From an uncultured Lachnospiraceae bacterium (GTDB lineage: Bacteria; Bacillota; Clostridia; Lachnospirales; Lachnospiraceae), in NCBI GenBank assembly GCA_910578825.1, contig CAJTSB010000026.1, positions 1-35,176 of the forward strand: a stretch of 35,176 bases of DNA, written 5' to 3'. The position numbers were made by a program, and so were the translations under genes. The notes below the pieces were generated by a model. It saw only the letters and a program-made list of their open reading frames with translations. It made no database searches and was not told the origin of the DNA. Below are positions 1 to 7,715 of this stretch, in pieces (positions within the stretch are counted from its first letter, which is position 1; the number at the start of each line of letters is the position of its first letter).

Positions 1-77
1 GCATTTTTGGAATGCCTTCCGACGAAATGGCAGGTGACGCAAAGCGTCGCGTGCCGCTACCGCTGCGTAGCATTTAG
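1..77 (+). other. Leader upstream of nadB with inverted repeats; possible 3' end of an upstream gene
   Basis: This stretch holds several short inverted repeats: GCATT (1-5) with AATGC (11-15), GACGC (36-40) with GCGTC (44-48) inside GGCA (29-32) with TGCC (52-55), and GCTAC (56-60) with GTAGC (67-71). The third forward frame stays open from the window edge to a TAG at 75-77 that overlaps the nadB ribosome-binding site, as the end of a co-transcribed gene would. nadA would be expected there, but the roughly 24 residues do not resemble any NadA C-terminus I know. It may equally be a structured non-coding spacer. Confidence 0.25.
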
Positions 78-85
78 GAGGCATC

Positions 86-1405
86 ATGGAGAAAGAGACA
101 GATGTTGTAATTGTAGGCACCGGAGCTGCCGGGCTGTTTGGTGCTCTGCAGTTTCCGGAAAGTACAAAAGTAACCGTTATCACCAAGGATGTGGCTGAAA
201 ACAGCGATTCCTTTCTGGCGCAGGGAGGCATTTGTATGCTTCGGTCTGAGGAGGACTACGATTCTTATTATGAGGACACCATGAAAGCCGGCCATTACCG
301 GAACAACCCGGAGTCGGTGGAAATGATGATTCGCAGTTCCAGACAGATTATTGAGCTTTTGACTGGCTATGGCGTGGAGTTTGAACGTCAGAACGGGGAA
401 TACATATTTACCAGGGAAGGCGGTCATTCCCGACCGAGAATTCTCTTTCATGAAGATATTACAGGCAGAGAAATTACGGGAAAACTGCTAAAACAGGTTC
501 GGGAGCGTGATAACATTACAATTTGTGAGCACGCGGAGATGATAGATATTTTGTGTCAGGATCAGGCGTGCTGCGGTGTTGTAATTGTTGATGAACAAGG
601 GAAAATCAGCGCATTGCGGGCTAGGTATACGATATTTGCCTGCGGCGGTATCGGCGGTCTGTATCGTCATTCGACGAATTTTGCGCATCTGACAGGAGAC
701 GGGATTGCAATTGCGCTGCGGCATAACATTGCGCTGAAAGATATGAATTTTGTGCAAATTCATCCCACAACGCTGTATTCCAAAAAGCCGGGGAGAAGTT
801 TTCTGATTTCAGAATCAGTGCGCGGAGAGGGAGCAGTGCTCTACAATGCAGGAATGGAGCGCTTTGTGGATGAGCTGCTGCCGCGGGACGTGGTGACCCA
901 TGCGATTGAAAAGCAGATGAAGAAAGACGGCAAACCTTATGTATGGCTGTCTATGGAACATATTGCCAGAGAAGATATTCTGGGGCATTTTCCCAACATT
1001 TATAAACGATGCCTGGAAGAGGGGTATGATGTGACGAAAGAGTGCATTCCGGTTGTGCCGGGACAGCATTATTTCATGGGAGGAATCCGTATTGATCTGG
1101 AGGGAAGAACTTCCATGGAACGACTGTACGCGGTAGGGGAGACGAGCTGTAACGGTGTGCATGGAGCAAATCGCCTTGCCAGTAATTCTTTGCTGGAAAG
1201 TCTTGTGTTTGCAAGAAGGGCGGCGCTTGACATTATGGCTGGTGAGCCTGTGAAACTGCCTGAGGAACAGGCGGTGTTTGAACCGGGGAACTATACGGAC
1301 AGGAAAAAAATGCAGCAGGAAAACCGAAGATTGGTGCTGCAGGAAATAGAAAGGATGAAAAAAGCATATGAACAACAACATAACCATGACGTTAAATGTG
1401 GATGA
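86..1405 (+). CDS. nadB: L-aspartate oxidase, short form
   Basis: Flavoprotein that oxidises L-aspartate to iminoaspartate, the first step of de novo NAD synthesis; NadA then makes quinolinate. The N-terminus has the FAD dinucleotide-binding fold (GTGAAG at residues 11-16), followed by the family motifs LAQGGI (about 45-50), QIHPTTLY (about 225) and HGANRLASNSLLE (about 360-372). At 439 residues it lacks most of the C-terminal helical domain of the enterobacterial enzyme (about 540 residues), but the FAD and capping domains look complete. The ATG at 86 follows AGGAGG (76-81). Its 3' end overlaps nadC by 38 bases in another frame, so the two are probably translationally coupled. A fumarate reductase flavoprotein is the alternative, but the nadC neighbour and motif set favour NadB. 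Confidence 0.95.
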   Translation: MEKETDVVIVGTGAAGLFGALQFPESTKVTVITKDVAENSDSFLAQGGICMLRSEEDYDSYYEDTMKAGHYRNNPESVEMMIRSSRQIIELLTGYGVEFERQNGEYIFTREGGHSRPRILFHEDITGREITGKLLKQVRERDNITICEHAEMIDILCQDQACCGVVIVDEQGKISALRARYTIFACGGIGGLYRHSTNFAHLTGDGIAIALRHNIALKDMNFVQIHPTTLYSKKPGRSFLISESVRGEGAVLYNAGMERFVDELLPRDVVTHAIEKQMKKDGKPYVWLSMEHIAREDILGHFPNIYKRCLEEGYDVTKECIPVVPGQHYFMGGIRIDLEGRTSMERLYAVGETSCNGVHGANRLASNSLLESLVFARRAALDIMAGEPVKLPEEQAVFEPGNYTDRKKMQQENRRLVLQEIERMKKAYEQQHNHDVKCG

Positions 1406-2222
1406 CCTGATTCTGAGTGCATTGCGCGAAGATATTTCCAGTGAGGATGTGAGCACCAATGCAGTGATGCCTAAGGCACAGAAGGGGCAGGCGCAGCTGA
1501 TTTGCAAGCAGGATGGCGTGCTTGCCGGACTCTTTGTTTTTCAAAGGGTATTTGAACTGCTGGATTCGGATATTGAGGTCAGATTTTTGTTCGCCGATGG
1601 CGATAAGGTAAAAAAGGGTGAGCTGATTGGAACAATTGTCGGCGATATCCGCGCCATTTTATCCGGTGAGCGCACAGCGCTCAATTATCTTCAGCGCATG
1701 AGCGGAATCGCGACTTATACGAATTCGATTGCGTCGCTGTTAGAGGGCAGCAAGATGAAACTGTTAGATACCAGAAAGACAACGCCCAACAACCGTATTT
1801 TTGAGAAATATGCGGTAAAGACCGGAGGCGGTTACAATCATCGCTATAACCTTTCGGACGGCGTATTGCTCAAGGATAATCATATTGGCGCTGCCGGTGG
1901 CGTGAAAGAGGCGGTAAAGATGGCGAAAGAATATGCGCCCTTTGTACGCAAGATTGAGATAGAATGCGAGACGGTGGAGATGGTAAAGGACGCGGTTGAA
2001 GCCGGTGCAGATATTATTATGCTTGATAATATGAGTGTGGAGGAAATGCAGAAGGCAATTTCTCTGATTGATGGCAAAGCTGAGATTGAGTGTTCCGGAA
2101 ATGTCAGCAGAGAAAATATTGAGCGCTATATTTCCCTGGGCGTGGATTATATTTCCAGCGGAGCATTGACCCATTCGGCGCCGATTATGGACATTTCCCT
2201 GAAGAATTTATGCGTTGTGTAA
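1368..2222 (+). CDS. nadC: Nicotinate-nucleotide pyrophosphorylase (quinolinate phosphoribosyltransferase)
   Basis: Converts quinolinate and PRPP to nicotinate mononucleotide with loss of CO2, the third step of de novo NAD synthesis. The 284 residues match the normal family length. Recognisable motifs in order are SGERTALNYLQRMSGIAT, DTRKTTPNNR (substrate-binding Arg and Lys), KDNHI, KIEIECE, DIIMLDNM, ECSGNVSRENI and GVDYISSGALTHS, which trace the alpha/beta-barrel strands. The start overlaps nadB; an alternative in-frame ATG at 1386 would shorten the protein by six residues and also lies inside nadB. Confidence 0.96.
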   Translation: MNNNITMTLNVDDLILSALREDISSEDVSTNAVMPKAQKGQAQLICKQDGVLAGLFVFQRVFELLDSDIEVRFLFADGDKVKKGELIGTIVGDIRAILSGERTALNYLQRMSGIATYTNSIASLLEGSKMKLLDTRKTTPNNRIFEKYAVKTGGGYNHRYNLSDGVLLKDNHIGAAGGVKEAVKMAKEYAPFVRKIEIECETVEMVKDAVEAGADIIMLDNMSVEEMQKAISLIDGKAEIECSGNVSRENIERYISLGVDYISSGALTHSAPIMDISLKNLCVV

Positions 2223-2237
2223 TGTGAGGTGTTGGGT

Positions 2238-2723
2238 ATGGAGTTTGAAAACAGCAAATATGGTAAGATAGCGGAAGAAAATTTCCGCAAAGGATATAAC
2301 TGTTCGCAGGCGGTTTTTCTGGCGTTTCAGGATTTGTATGAGATGGATGAGACGACGGCAGCGCGCATAAGCTCCTCTTTTGGAGGCGGTATGGGACGAC
2401 TGCGGGAGGTCTGCGGAGCGGTCAGCGGAATGTTTCTGACTGTGGGCGCCCTCTACGGCTATGATACGCCCGGTGCGCAGCAGGAAAAGTCAGAGCATTA
2501 TCAGCGTATTCAGGAGCTGGCGAAAGCATATGAAATGGAGAATGGCTCCATTGTGTGCAGGGAGCTTTTGGGGCTTTCTCAGAAACGGCAGGAGCCGACG
2601 CCGGAGAAACGAACCGAAGAGTATTATAAGAAACGTCCCTGTCCGAAATTAGTACATATGGCGGCGGCAATTATGGAGCAATACATTCGGGAACATCCCG
2701 TTTCAAAACAGGAGGAAGAATGA
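2238..2723 (+). CDS. C_GCAxxG_C_C family (probable redox) protein
   Basis: Small protein of the C_GCAxxG_C_C family, found mainly in anaerobes and presumed redox-active; its reaction is not established. The family cysteines are visible: YNCSQAVF near the N-terminus, then FGGGMGRLREVCGAVSGM, then a C-terminal cysteine pair (VCRELLG and RPCPKL). The ATG at 2238 is preferred over an in-frame GTG at 2229 because GAGGTG (2226-2231) lies at a suitable distance before it. The gene starts 15 bases after nadC and its stop overlaps the next start as ATGA, so it appears to be part of the same operon. No cofactor-binding fold beyond the cysteines is recognisable. Confidence 0.85.
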   Translation: MEFENSKYGKIAEENFRKGYNCSQAVFLAFQDLYEMDETTAARISSSFGGGMGRLREVCGAVSGMFLTVGALYGYDTPGAQQEKSEHYQRIQELAKAYEMENGSIVCRELLGLSQKRQEPTPEKRTEEYYKKRPCPKLVHMAAAIMEQYIREHPVSKQEEE

Positions 2724-4411
2724 TGAAATTCAGAAGATGGTGCGTATTCGCATTCCTGTTGGCTGCCATAGGGCTGATGATTCCTGTAAGCAGCGCGTCG
2801 GCAGCGTTGCCAGAGCCGCGGCAGGCAGTTTCTGAAGACAGCAAAGAATTGCTGCCGGAGCCAGCGCAAGAAGATGCGCATACGCATACTCTGGCAAAGA
2901 CAGAGCGGGTGGAGGCGACCTGTGCGAAGGAAGGCAATATTGCATACTGGACCTGTACGGATGCAGATTGCGGTAGGATTTTCCGGGATGAGGCAGGTGC
3001 GGAAGAGATTACGGACATGACTCAGGTTGTTCTGCCCAAGCTCACGGAGCATACATGGAATAACGGCGTTGTGACACAGCAGGCGTCTTGTGAGAAGGCA
3101 GGGGTTATCACTTACACTTGTAGCGTGTGCGGGATACAGAGAACCGAGAATATTTTGGCAACCGGACATCGTTATCAGGACAGGCTTACACAGGCAACCA
3201 CAAAAAAGCAGGGTGAGATATGGAGCCAGTGCTCTGTCTGTGCAAAAGTCAGCCAAAAAACAGCCATCGCCCGGATTAAGACCGTAAAGCTTTCCAAAAC
3301 GTCTTATACATACAATGGGAAAAAGCGTGCGCCGCGGATACAAGTGACGGATGCAAAAGGCAGGAGAATCAGCGCCAGGTATTATACGGTAAAGGGTGCA
3401 AATGCAAAGAATGTCGGCAGTCATACGGTAAAGATTACGTTTCGTGGAAATTATAAGGGCACTGTCAGTCGAAAATATAAGATTCTCCCCAGGAAGGTCA
3501 GTATTACCAGTGTAACTGCCGAAAGACGAGGATTCACTGTCCAATACAGAAAACAGTCCAGGGAATGCAGCGGTTATCAGCTGCAATATGCCAGAAATTC
3601 CCGGTTTTCAGGGGCCAGGAAGATGACATTGAGGAGAAACTTATCCCGGCAGAGTGTCAGCAATCTGGAGAATGGAGCTACCTATTATGTACGGATGCGA
3701 TCATTCAAAAAGGTAAAAGAAAATGGGAAGAAAAAAACCTATTATTCCGCCTGGTCCTCCAAAAAGAAGGTGAAGACCAAAGAATCCAAGCTTATCTGTA
3801 TTGATGCAGGACACCAGCAGAGAGGGGACAGTTCCCAGGAGCCAATCGGACCGGGAGCATCCGTCACGAAACCAAAGGTGGCAAGCGGTACGAGCGGCGT
3901 GGCTACCGGAAAGGCGGAGTATCAGCTGACACTGGAGGTTGCGCTGAAATTACAGGCGGAGCTGACAAAACGTGGCTATGAAGTGCTGATGATACGGACA
4001 ACGCATGACGTCAATATCAGCAATAGCGCAAGGGCGGCAGTTGCCAACAATGCCGGTGCAGATGCGTTTATCCGCATTCATGCAAACGGGGCAGCGAGCG
4101 CAGGTGCAAACGGCGCAATTACAATTTGCCAGACACGCGCAAACCCCTATTGCGGAGCATATTACAGCCAGAGCAGGAAGCTTTCCGAACAAATTCTGGC
4201 AGGCTTTGTGGCAGCTTGCGGCTGTAAAAACGGAGGGATCTGGGAAACGGATTCTATGAGCGGAATTAACTGGTGCAGCGTGCCGGTCACAATTCTGGAA
4301 ATGGGATATATGACAAATCCTGCTGAAGACAGGCAGATGGCGGATTTTGCCTATCAGGACAAAATGGTACAGGGAATTGCAAACGGGCTTGACGCTTATT
4401 TTGCCCAGTGA
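2720..4411 (+). CDS. Secreted N-acetylmuramoyl-L-alanine amidase (Amidase_3) with cysteine-repeat and Fn3-like N-terminal region
   Basis: Zinc amidase that cleaves the bond between N-acetylmuramic acid and the stem peptide of peptidoglycan. A signal peptide occupies about residues 1-28. Residues about 55-185 hold three related modules with paired cysteines (C..G.I.Y.C..C). A basic beta-rich stretch and an Fn3-like segment (about 255-350) follow. The catalytic domain spans about 355-563, with the zinc ligands His365 (DAGH), Glu400 (KAEYQ) and His454 (RIHAN) and the second catalytic glutamate Glu527 (ILEMGYMTN), so it looks active. The start overlaps the preceding stop and follows an AGGAGG site near 2710. 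Likely role: wall turnover, cell separation or spore mother-cell lysis; the sequence does not decide. Confidence 0.93.
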   Translation: MMKFRRWCVFAFLLAAIGLMIPVSSASAALPEPRQAVSEDSKELLPEPAQEDAHTHTLAKTERVEATCAKEGNIAYWTCTDADCGRIFRDEAGAEEITDMTQVVLPKLTEHTWNNGVVTQQASCEKAGVITYTCSVCGIQRTENILATGHRYQDRLTQATTKKQGEIWSQCSVCAKVSQKTAIARIKTVKLSKTSYTYNGKKRAPRIQVTDAKGRRISARYYTVKGANAKNVGSHTVKITFRGNYKGTVSRKYKILPRKVSITSVTAERRGFTVQYRKQSRECSGYQLQYARNSRFSGARKMTLRRNLSRQSVSNLENGATYYVRMRSFKKVKENGKKKTYYSAWSSKKKVKTKESKLICIDAGHQQRGDSSQEPIGPGASVTKPKVASGTSGVATGKAEYQLTLEVALKLQAELTKRGYEVLMIRTTHDVNISNSARAAVANNAGADAFIRIHANGAASAGANGAITICQTRANPYCGAYYSQSRKLSEQILAGFVAACGCKNGGIWETDSMSGINWCSVPVTILEMGYMTNPAEDRQMADFAYQDKMVQGIANGLDAYFAQ

Positions 4412-4477
4412 TGGCATTTCCAGCGACAAACGATTGAGAAGTAAATTTTCATACGGAGAAAGGAGCATGATTATAAA

Positions 4478-6118
4478 ATGAAAAACACGAAAGTAAAACA
4501 TTTGGGACGCAGAATAAACGCTTTGATGACCTGCCTGCAGGTGGTGAGTATGATTTTAGTTGTTTCTTTATGCATTTATATGTTTTATAACCTTGCGATG
4601 AGTCTTTTGAGAGATCGCTGTATTAACGCGACCAATGTTCTGGCATATGAACTGGATGGTTATGTGGGGCCGGAGGACAAGAACATAACACTGGATGAGT
4701 TAAAAGAGTTGTTGCGCTGTGAGTTTACGATTTTTGACGGGGATGTTAGAACTTACACGACGATTCAGAAGGACGGAGAACGCATGGTCGGCACGAAACT
4801 GTCGGAAGATCTGGCTGAAATTGTATTGAAACAGGGAAAAAGCTATATCGGAAATGCAGAAATTCTTGGTGTGGAGCATATATGTTCCTATGTACCTACC
4901 AAAGATGAGAACGGTGAAATTAACGGTTTGATTTTTGCGGGTATTTCACTTCAAACGGCTACTGAACAGATTGATGAAACGATGAAGATGGCGTGTGTGG
5001 CAGGCGGAATTGCGATTTTAGTAAGTATCGTCATCATGTCTTTCTTTATCACCCGTTTTGTCTCCAAACCGCTTGCAAAGCTTACCGGTCTGGCACAGAT
5101 GATGGAACAGGGTGATCTGGGACTGAGGACAAATCAGACGGTGAGGGTTGATATTCGTTCCAATGATGAAATCGGTTATCTGACAAGTGTTTTCCGAAAT
5201 ATGATGAACAATCTGAAGGGATATATCGGTGAGATATCTGTTACATTGGCGGCAATTTCAGATGGTAACCTGATGGTAGAAACAAACGAGGATTATGTCG
5301 GAGATTTTGTATCCATTAAGGAGTCTTTGGATGAAATTCTCAACAAGATTAATAGTACGATGTCGCAGATTATGGATAGTACGGACTCCGTTTCCAATGG
5401 TGCGGATCAAATGTCTGCCGGTGCGCAGTCCCTTAGCCAGGGTTCTGTGGAACAGGCAAGTACAGTTGAGGGTCTGGAACGGAATGCGCGTGAGATATCA
5501 CAGCGTATTTCACAGTCAGCGGATGATGCGCAGCAGGCGAGCCAGATGGTAGAGTCAGTCGGCACGCAGATTGTGGAGAGCAATCAGAAGATGACGGAAA
5601 TGATTGAGGCGATGCAGGAAATCAACGAAAGTTCCAACGAAATCAGCAAGATTGTTAAAACAATTGAAAGTATTGCGCTGCAGACCAATATTCTTGCATT
5701 GAACGCTGCGGTGGAAGCATCCAGAGCAGGAGAGGCAGGCAAGGGCTTTGCGGTTGTCGCTGAAGAGGTACGCGCTCTGGCAGGCAAGAGTGCAGAGGCA
5801 TCCAAGACAACGACAGATTTGATTGAGAGTTCTATTCGGCGTGTACAGCATGGATCTAAGATTGCCAACGAAATGGCGTCACAGCTGGAGTCTGTTGTTT
5901 CAGGCGCAAATCAGGTTATGGAAACGACAATTCGCATTGCGGAGGATTCCCGTATGCAGGCGTTGGCAGTTTCGGATGTTCAGGAGCAAATCAGTCAGAT
6001 TTCGAGCGTAGTGCAGACAAACTCCGCGATTGCGCAGGAGAGTGCGGCTACCAGCATGGAGCTCAGTTCACAGACGAAGACCTTAAAGAGTCTGACAGAT
6101 ATGTTTCAGGTGAAATAG
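4478..6118 (+). CDS. Methyl-accepting chemotaxis protein (Cache-type sensor)
   Basis: Transmembrane chemoreceptor that signals to CheA/CheW. Layout: transmembrane helix about 18-43, extracellular sensor about 44-165 resembling a single Cache domain (FTIFDGDVRTYTTI and the later GLIFAGISLQ strand), second helix about 172-195, HAMP and a HAMP-like linker about 196-310, then the cytoplasmic signalling coiled coil. The hairpin-tip signature (LQTNILALNAAVEASRAGEA and following residues) lies near residues 399-440. No CheR-tethering pentapeptide is seen at the C-terminus. The start codon has AGGAG at 4461-4465, a rather long 12-base spacing. No chemotaxis kinase genes are nearby, so this is an orphan receptor; its ligand cannot be told from the sequence. 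Confidence 0.95.
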   Translation: MKNTKVKHLGRRINALMTCLQVVSMILVVSLCIYMFYNLAMSLLRDRCINATNVLAYELDGYVGPEDKNITLDELKELLRCEFTIFDGDVRTYTTIQKDGERMVGTKLSEDLAEIVLKQGKSYIGNAEILGVEHICSYVPTKDENGEINGLIFAGISLQTATEQIDETMKMACVAGGIAILVSIVIMSFFITRFVSKPLAKLTGLAQMMEQGDLGLRTNQTVRVDIRSNDEIGYLTSVFRNMMNNLKGYIGEISVTLAAISDGNLMVETNEDYVGDFVSIKESLDEILNKINSTMSQIMDSTDSVSNGADQMSAGAQSLSQGSVEQASTVEGLERNAREISQRISQSADDAQQASQMVESVGTQIVESNQKMTEMIEAMQEINESSNEISKIVKTIESIALQTNILALNAAVEASRAGEAGKGFAVVAEEVRALAGKSAEASKTTTDLIESSIRRVQHGSKIANEMASQLESVVSGANQVMETTIRIAEDSRMQALAVSDVQEQISQISSVVQTNSAIAQESAATSMELSSQTKTLKSLTDMFQVK

Positions 6119-6133
6119 TGAAAAGAAAGCACA

Positions 6134-6174
6134 AAAAAGGAAACCAACATGACGGTATGATTGGTTTCCTTTTT
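6134..6174. terminator. Bidirectional intrinsic terminator between the chemoreceptor gene and rpsT
   Basis: GGAAACCAA (6139-6147) pairs perfectly with TTGGTTTCC (6161-6169). The stem is extended by A5 (6134-6138) against T5 (6170-6174). A run of T follows the stem on both strands, so it can end the convergent transcripts of the upstream receptor gene and of rpsT. Confidence 0.9.
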
Positions 6175-6190
6175 ATTTATAAAAAAATAA

Positions 6191-6454
6191 CTAAGCGATA
6201 TTGTTGACAGTTTTGGTCAGATGAGAAATCTTTCTTCCAGCATTGTTCTTGTGGTAAACGCCTTTGGAAGTAGCTTTGCTAATCTGGGAAATCGCAGCCT
6301 TTAATGCTGTCTCAGCAGCCGCCTTGTCCTTTGCAGCAACCGCAGCCTCTACTTTCTTAATAGAAGTTTTAACAGCAGACTTAATTGCCTTGTTGCGGGC
6401 TGTTCTGGTCTCAGTTACCAAAATTCTCTTTTTTGCTGATTTGATGTTAGCCAA
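6191..6454 (-). CDS. rpsT: 30S ribosomal protein S20, TTG start
   Basis: Ribosomal protein S20 of the small subunit, binding the 5' and 3'-minor domains of 16S rRNA. The 87-residue reading starting MANIKSAKKR matches the universal S20 N-terminus, and GVYHKNNAGRKISHLTK matches the conserved C-terminal block. The start is taken as TTG at 6454-6452, because AGGAGG (6468-6463) lies eight bases upstream of it; a further upstream in-frame GTG overlaps that site and would add three foreign residues. Escherichia coli rpsT also uses UUG, which there takes part in autoregulation. The gene is divergent from gpr, as in Bacillus. Confidence 0.96.
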   Translation of the reverse strand: MANIKSAKKRILVTETRTARNKAIKSAVKTSIKKVEAAVAAKDKAAAETALKAAISQISKATSKGVYHKNNAGRKISHLTKTVNNIA

Positions 6455-6587
6455 TCCGTACACCTCCTATATACAAAAATATGGTTCACGGCAATCCTAC
6501 AGACTGATTCGCAAAAGGACTGCGCTGTGTTCTACAGTTGTTTCATTAAAGCCGGACACGGACGTTCTAATGTAAACATACTCATAT

Positions 6588-6616
6588 AGTTTAGTCCCAA
6601 AATTTCTATCTGTCAA
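6588..6616 (-). promoter_or_regulatory. rpsT promoter
   Basis: On the minus strand TTGACA (6616-6611) is followed after exactly 17 bases by TAAACT (6593-6588). Transcription would start near 6580, leaving a leader of about 125 bases before the TTG start of rpsT, unusually long for so small a gene and possibly a site of S20 feedback. The interval 6464-6677 otherwise holds only this promoter and the upstream region of gpr. Confidence 0.75.
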
Positions 6617-6677
6617 TACATATTCTGCTTTTTTTTGTAAAAACTGTTCAAAAAGACATTTGTTGGAGGAGCAAAGA

Positions 6678-7628
6678 ATGAGTCAGTTTCAGGTGCGTAC
6701 CGATCTGGCGTTGGAAACCAGAGAAAAATTTGAAGAAGATAATGTAGAGATTAAAGGTGTTCGGGTGGAAGAGGAACACCGGAAGAAAAATGATATCAAA
6801 ATTACCACCATGGTTATTGAGACAGAAAACGGCGCAAAGGCAATGGGAAAGCCCCGGGGAACTTATATTACGCTGGAGGCGGCAAATATGGATTGTCAGG
6901 ATGAAGATTATCACAGAGAGATTTCCATCGAGCTGGCACGGCTCATAAAACGGCTGCTGCCAAGGAAGAAAAGTCCGTTGTCCGTGCTTGTGGCGGGTCT
7001 TGGGAACCGTGAGGTGACGCCGGATGCGCTTGGACCGAGAGTGGTAGACAATATCATGATTACACGCCATGTGCTCAGAGAGTTCGGGAAATATGCATTT
7101 GGCGAGGAAGAGGTCAATGCGGTCAGCGGCATTGTGCCTGGCGTGATGGCGCAGACAGGCATGGAGAGTCAGGAGATTGTACGAGGCGCCATTGAGGAGA
7201 CGAAACCGGACGTGATGATTGCCATTGACGCTTTGGCGGCACGCAGTACGAGAAGATTGAGCAGAACGATCCAGATTACGGATACCGGGATTAACCCGGG
7301 CTCCGGTGTGGGGAATCACCGTCACGGATTATCTGAGGAGACATTGGGAATCCCAGTCATTGCAATCGGGGTTCCCACGGTGGTCGATGCGGCAACGATT
7401 GTCAGCGACACCATGCAGACGTTGATTCAGGCGATGGAGGCACACAGCCATTTCCAGACACTGAGCACGGGTCTGAACGCATTGAACGATATGGAGAAAC
7501 ATGAATTGATCCGGGAGCTTCTCTCCCCCCAGTTAAATACAATGTTTGTTACGCCCAAGGACATTGACGAATCCATCAAACGGTTGAGCTTTACCCTGTC
7601 GGAAGGATTGAACATTGCTTTTGCATAA
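6678..7628 (+). CDS. gpr: Germination protease GPR
   Basis: Peptidase family A25 enzyme that degrades the small acid-soluble DNA-binding proteins of the spore during germination. It is made as a zymogen in the forespore and trimmed at its N-terminus. Family hallmarks are the N-terminal RTDLALE segment, similar to the sequence around the processing site, then VLVAGLGNREVTPDALGP, VSGIVPGVMAQTGMES, DALAARST, QITDTGINPGSGVGNHR and IGVPTVVDA. The ATG at 6678 is chosen over an upstream TTG because GGAGGAG (6665-6671) lies seven bases before it; this gives 316 residues. SigG-type control is expected for the family, but I could not place a convincing SigG promoter by eye. Confidence 0.95.
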   Translation: MSQFQVRTDLALETREKFEEDNVEIKGVRVEEEHRKKNDIKITTMVIETENGAKAMGKPRGTYITLEAANMDCQDEDYHREISIELARLIKRLLPRKKSPLSVLVAGLGNREVTPDALGPRVVDNIMITRHVLREFGKYAFGEEEVNAVSGIVPGVMAQTGMESQEIVRGAIEETKPDVMIAIDALAARSTRRLSRTIQITDTGINPGSGVGNHRHGLSEETLGIPVIAIGVPTVVDAATIVSDTMQTLIQAMEAHSHFQTLSTGLNALNDMEKHELIRELLSPQLNTMFVTPKDIDESIKRLSFTLSEGLNIAFA

Positions 7629-7715
7629 AATTTTTGGTACAGGCATATATTTAAGTGTTACCAGGTTATAGAAAAGATATGGCTGTTCGTTCACCGGAAT
7701 GATGGGATAACTGAA

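Noticed and set aside
2624..3586. Minus-strand ORF of 320 residues
   Set aside because: It lies opposite the amidase gene, whose signal peptide, modules and catalytic residues are clear. The translation is rich in Cys, Arg and Leu and matches no family.
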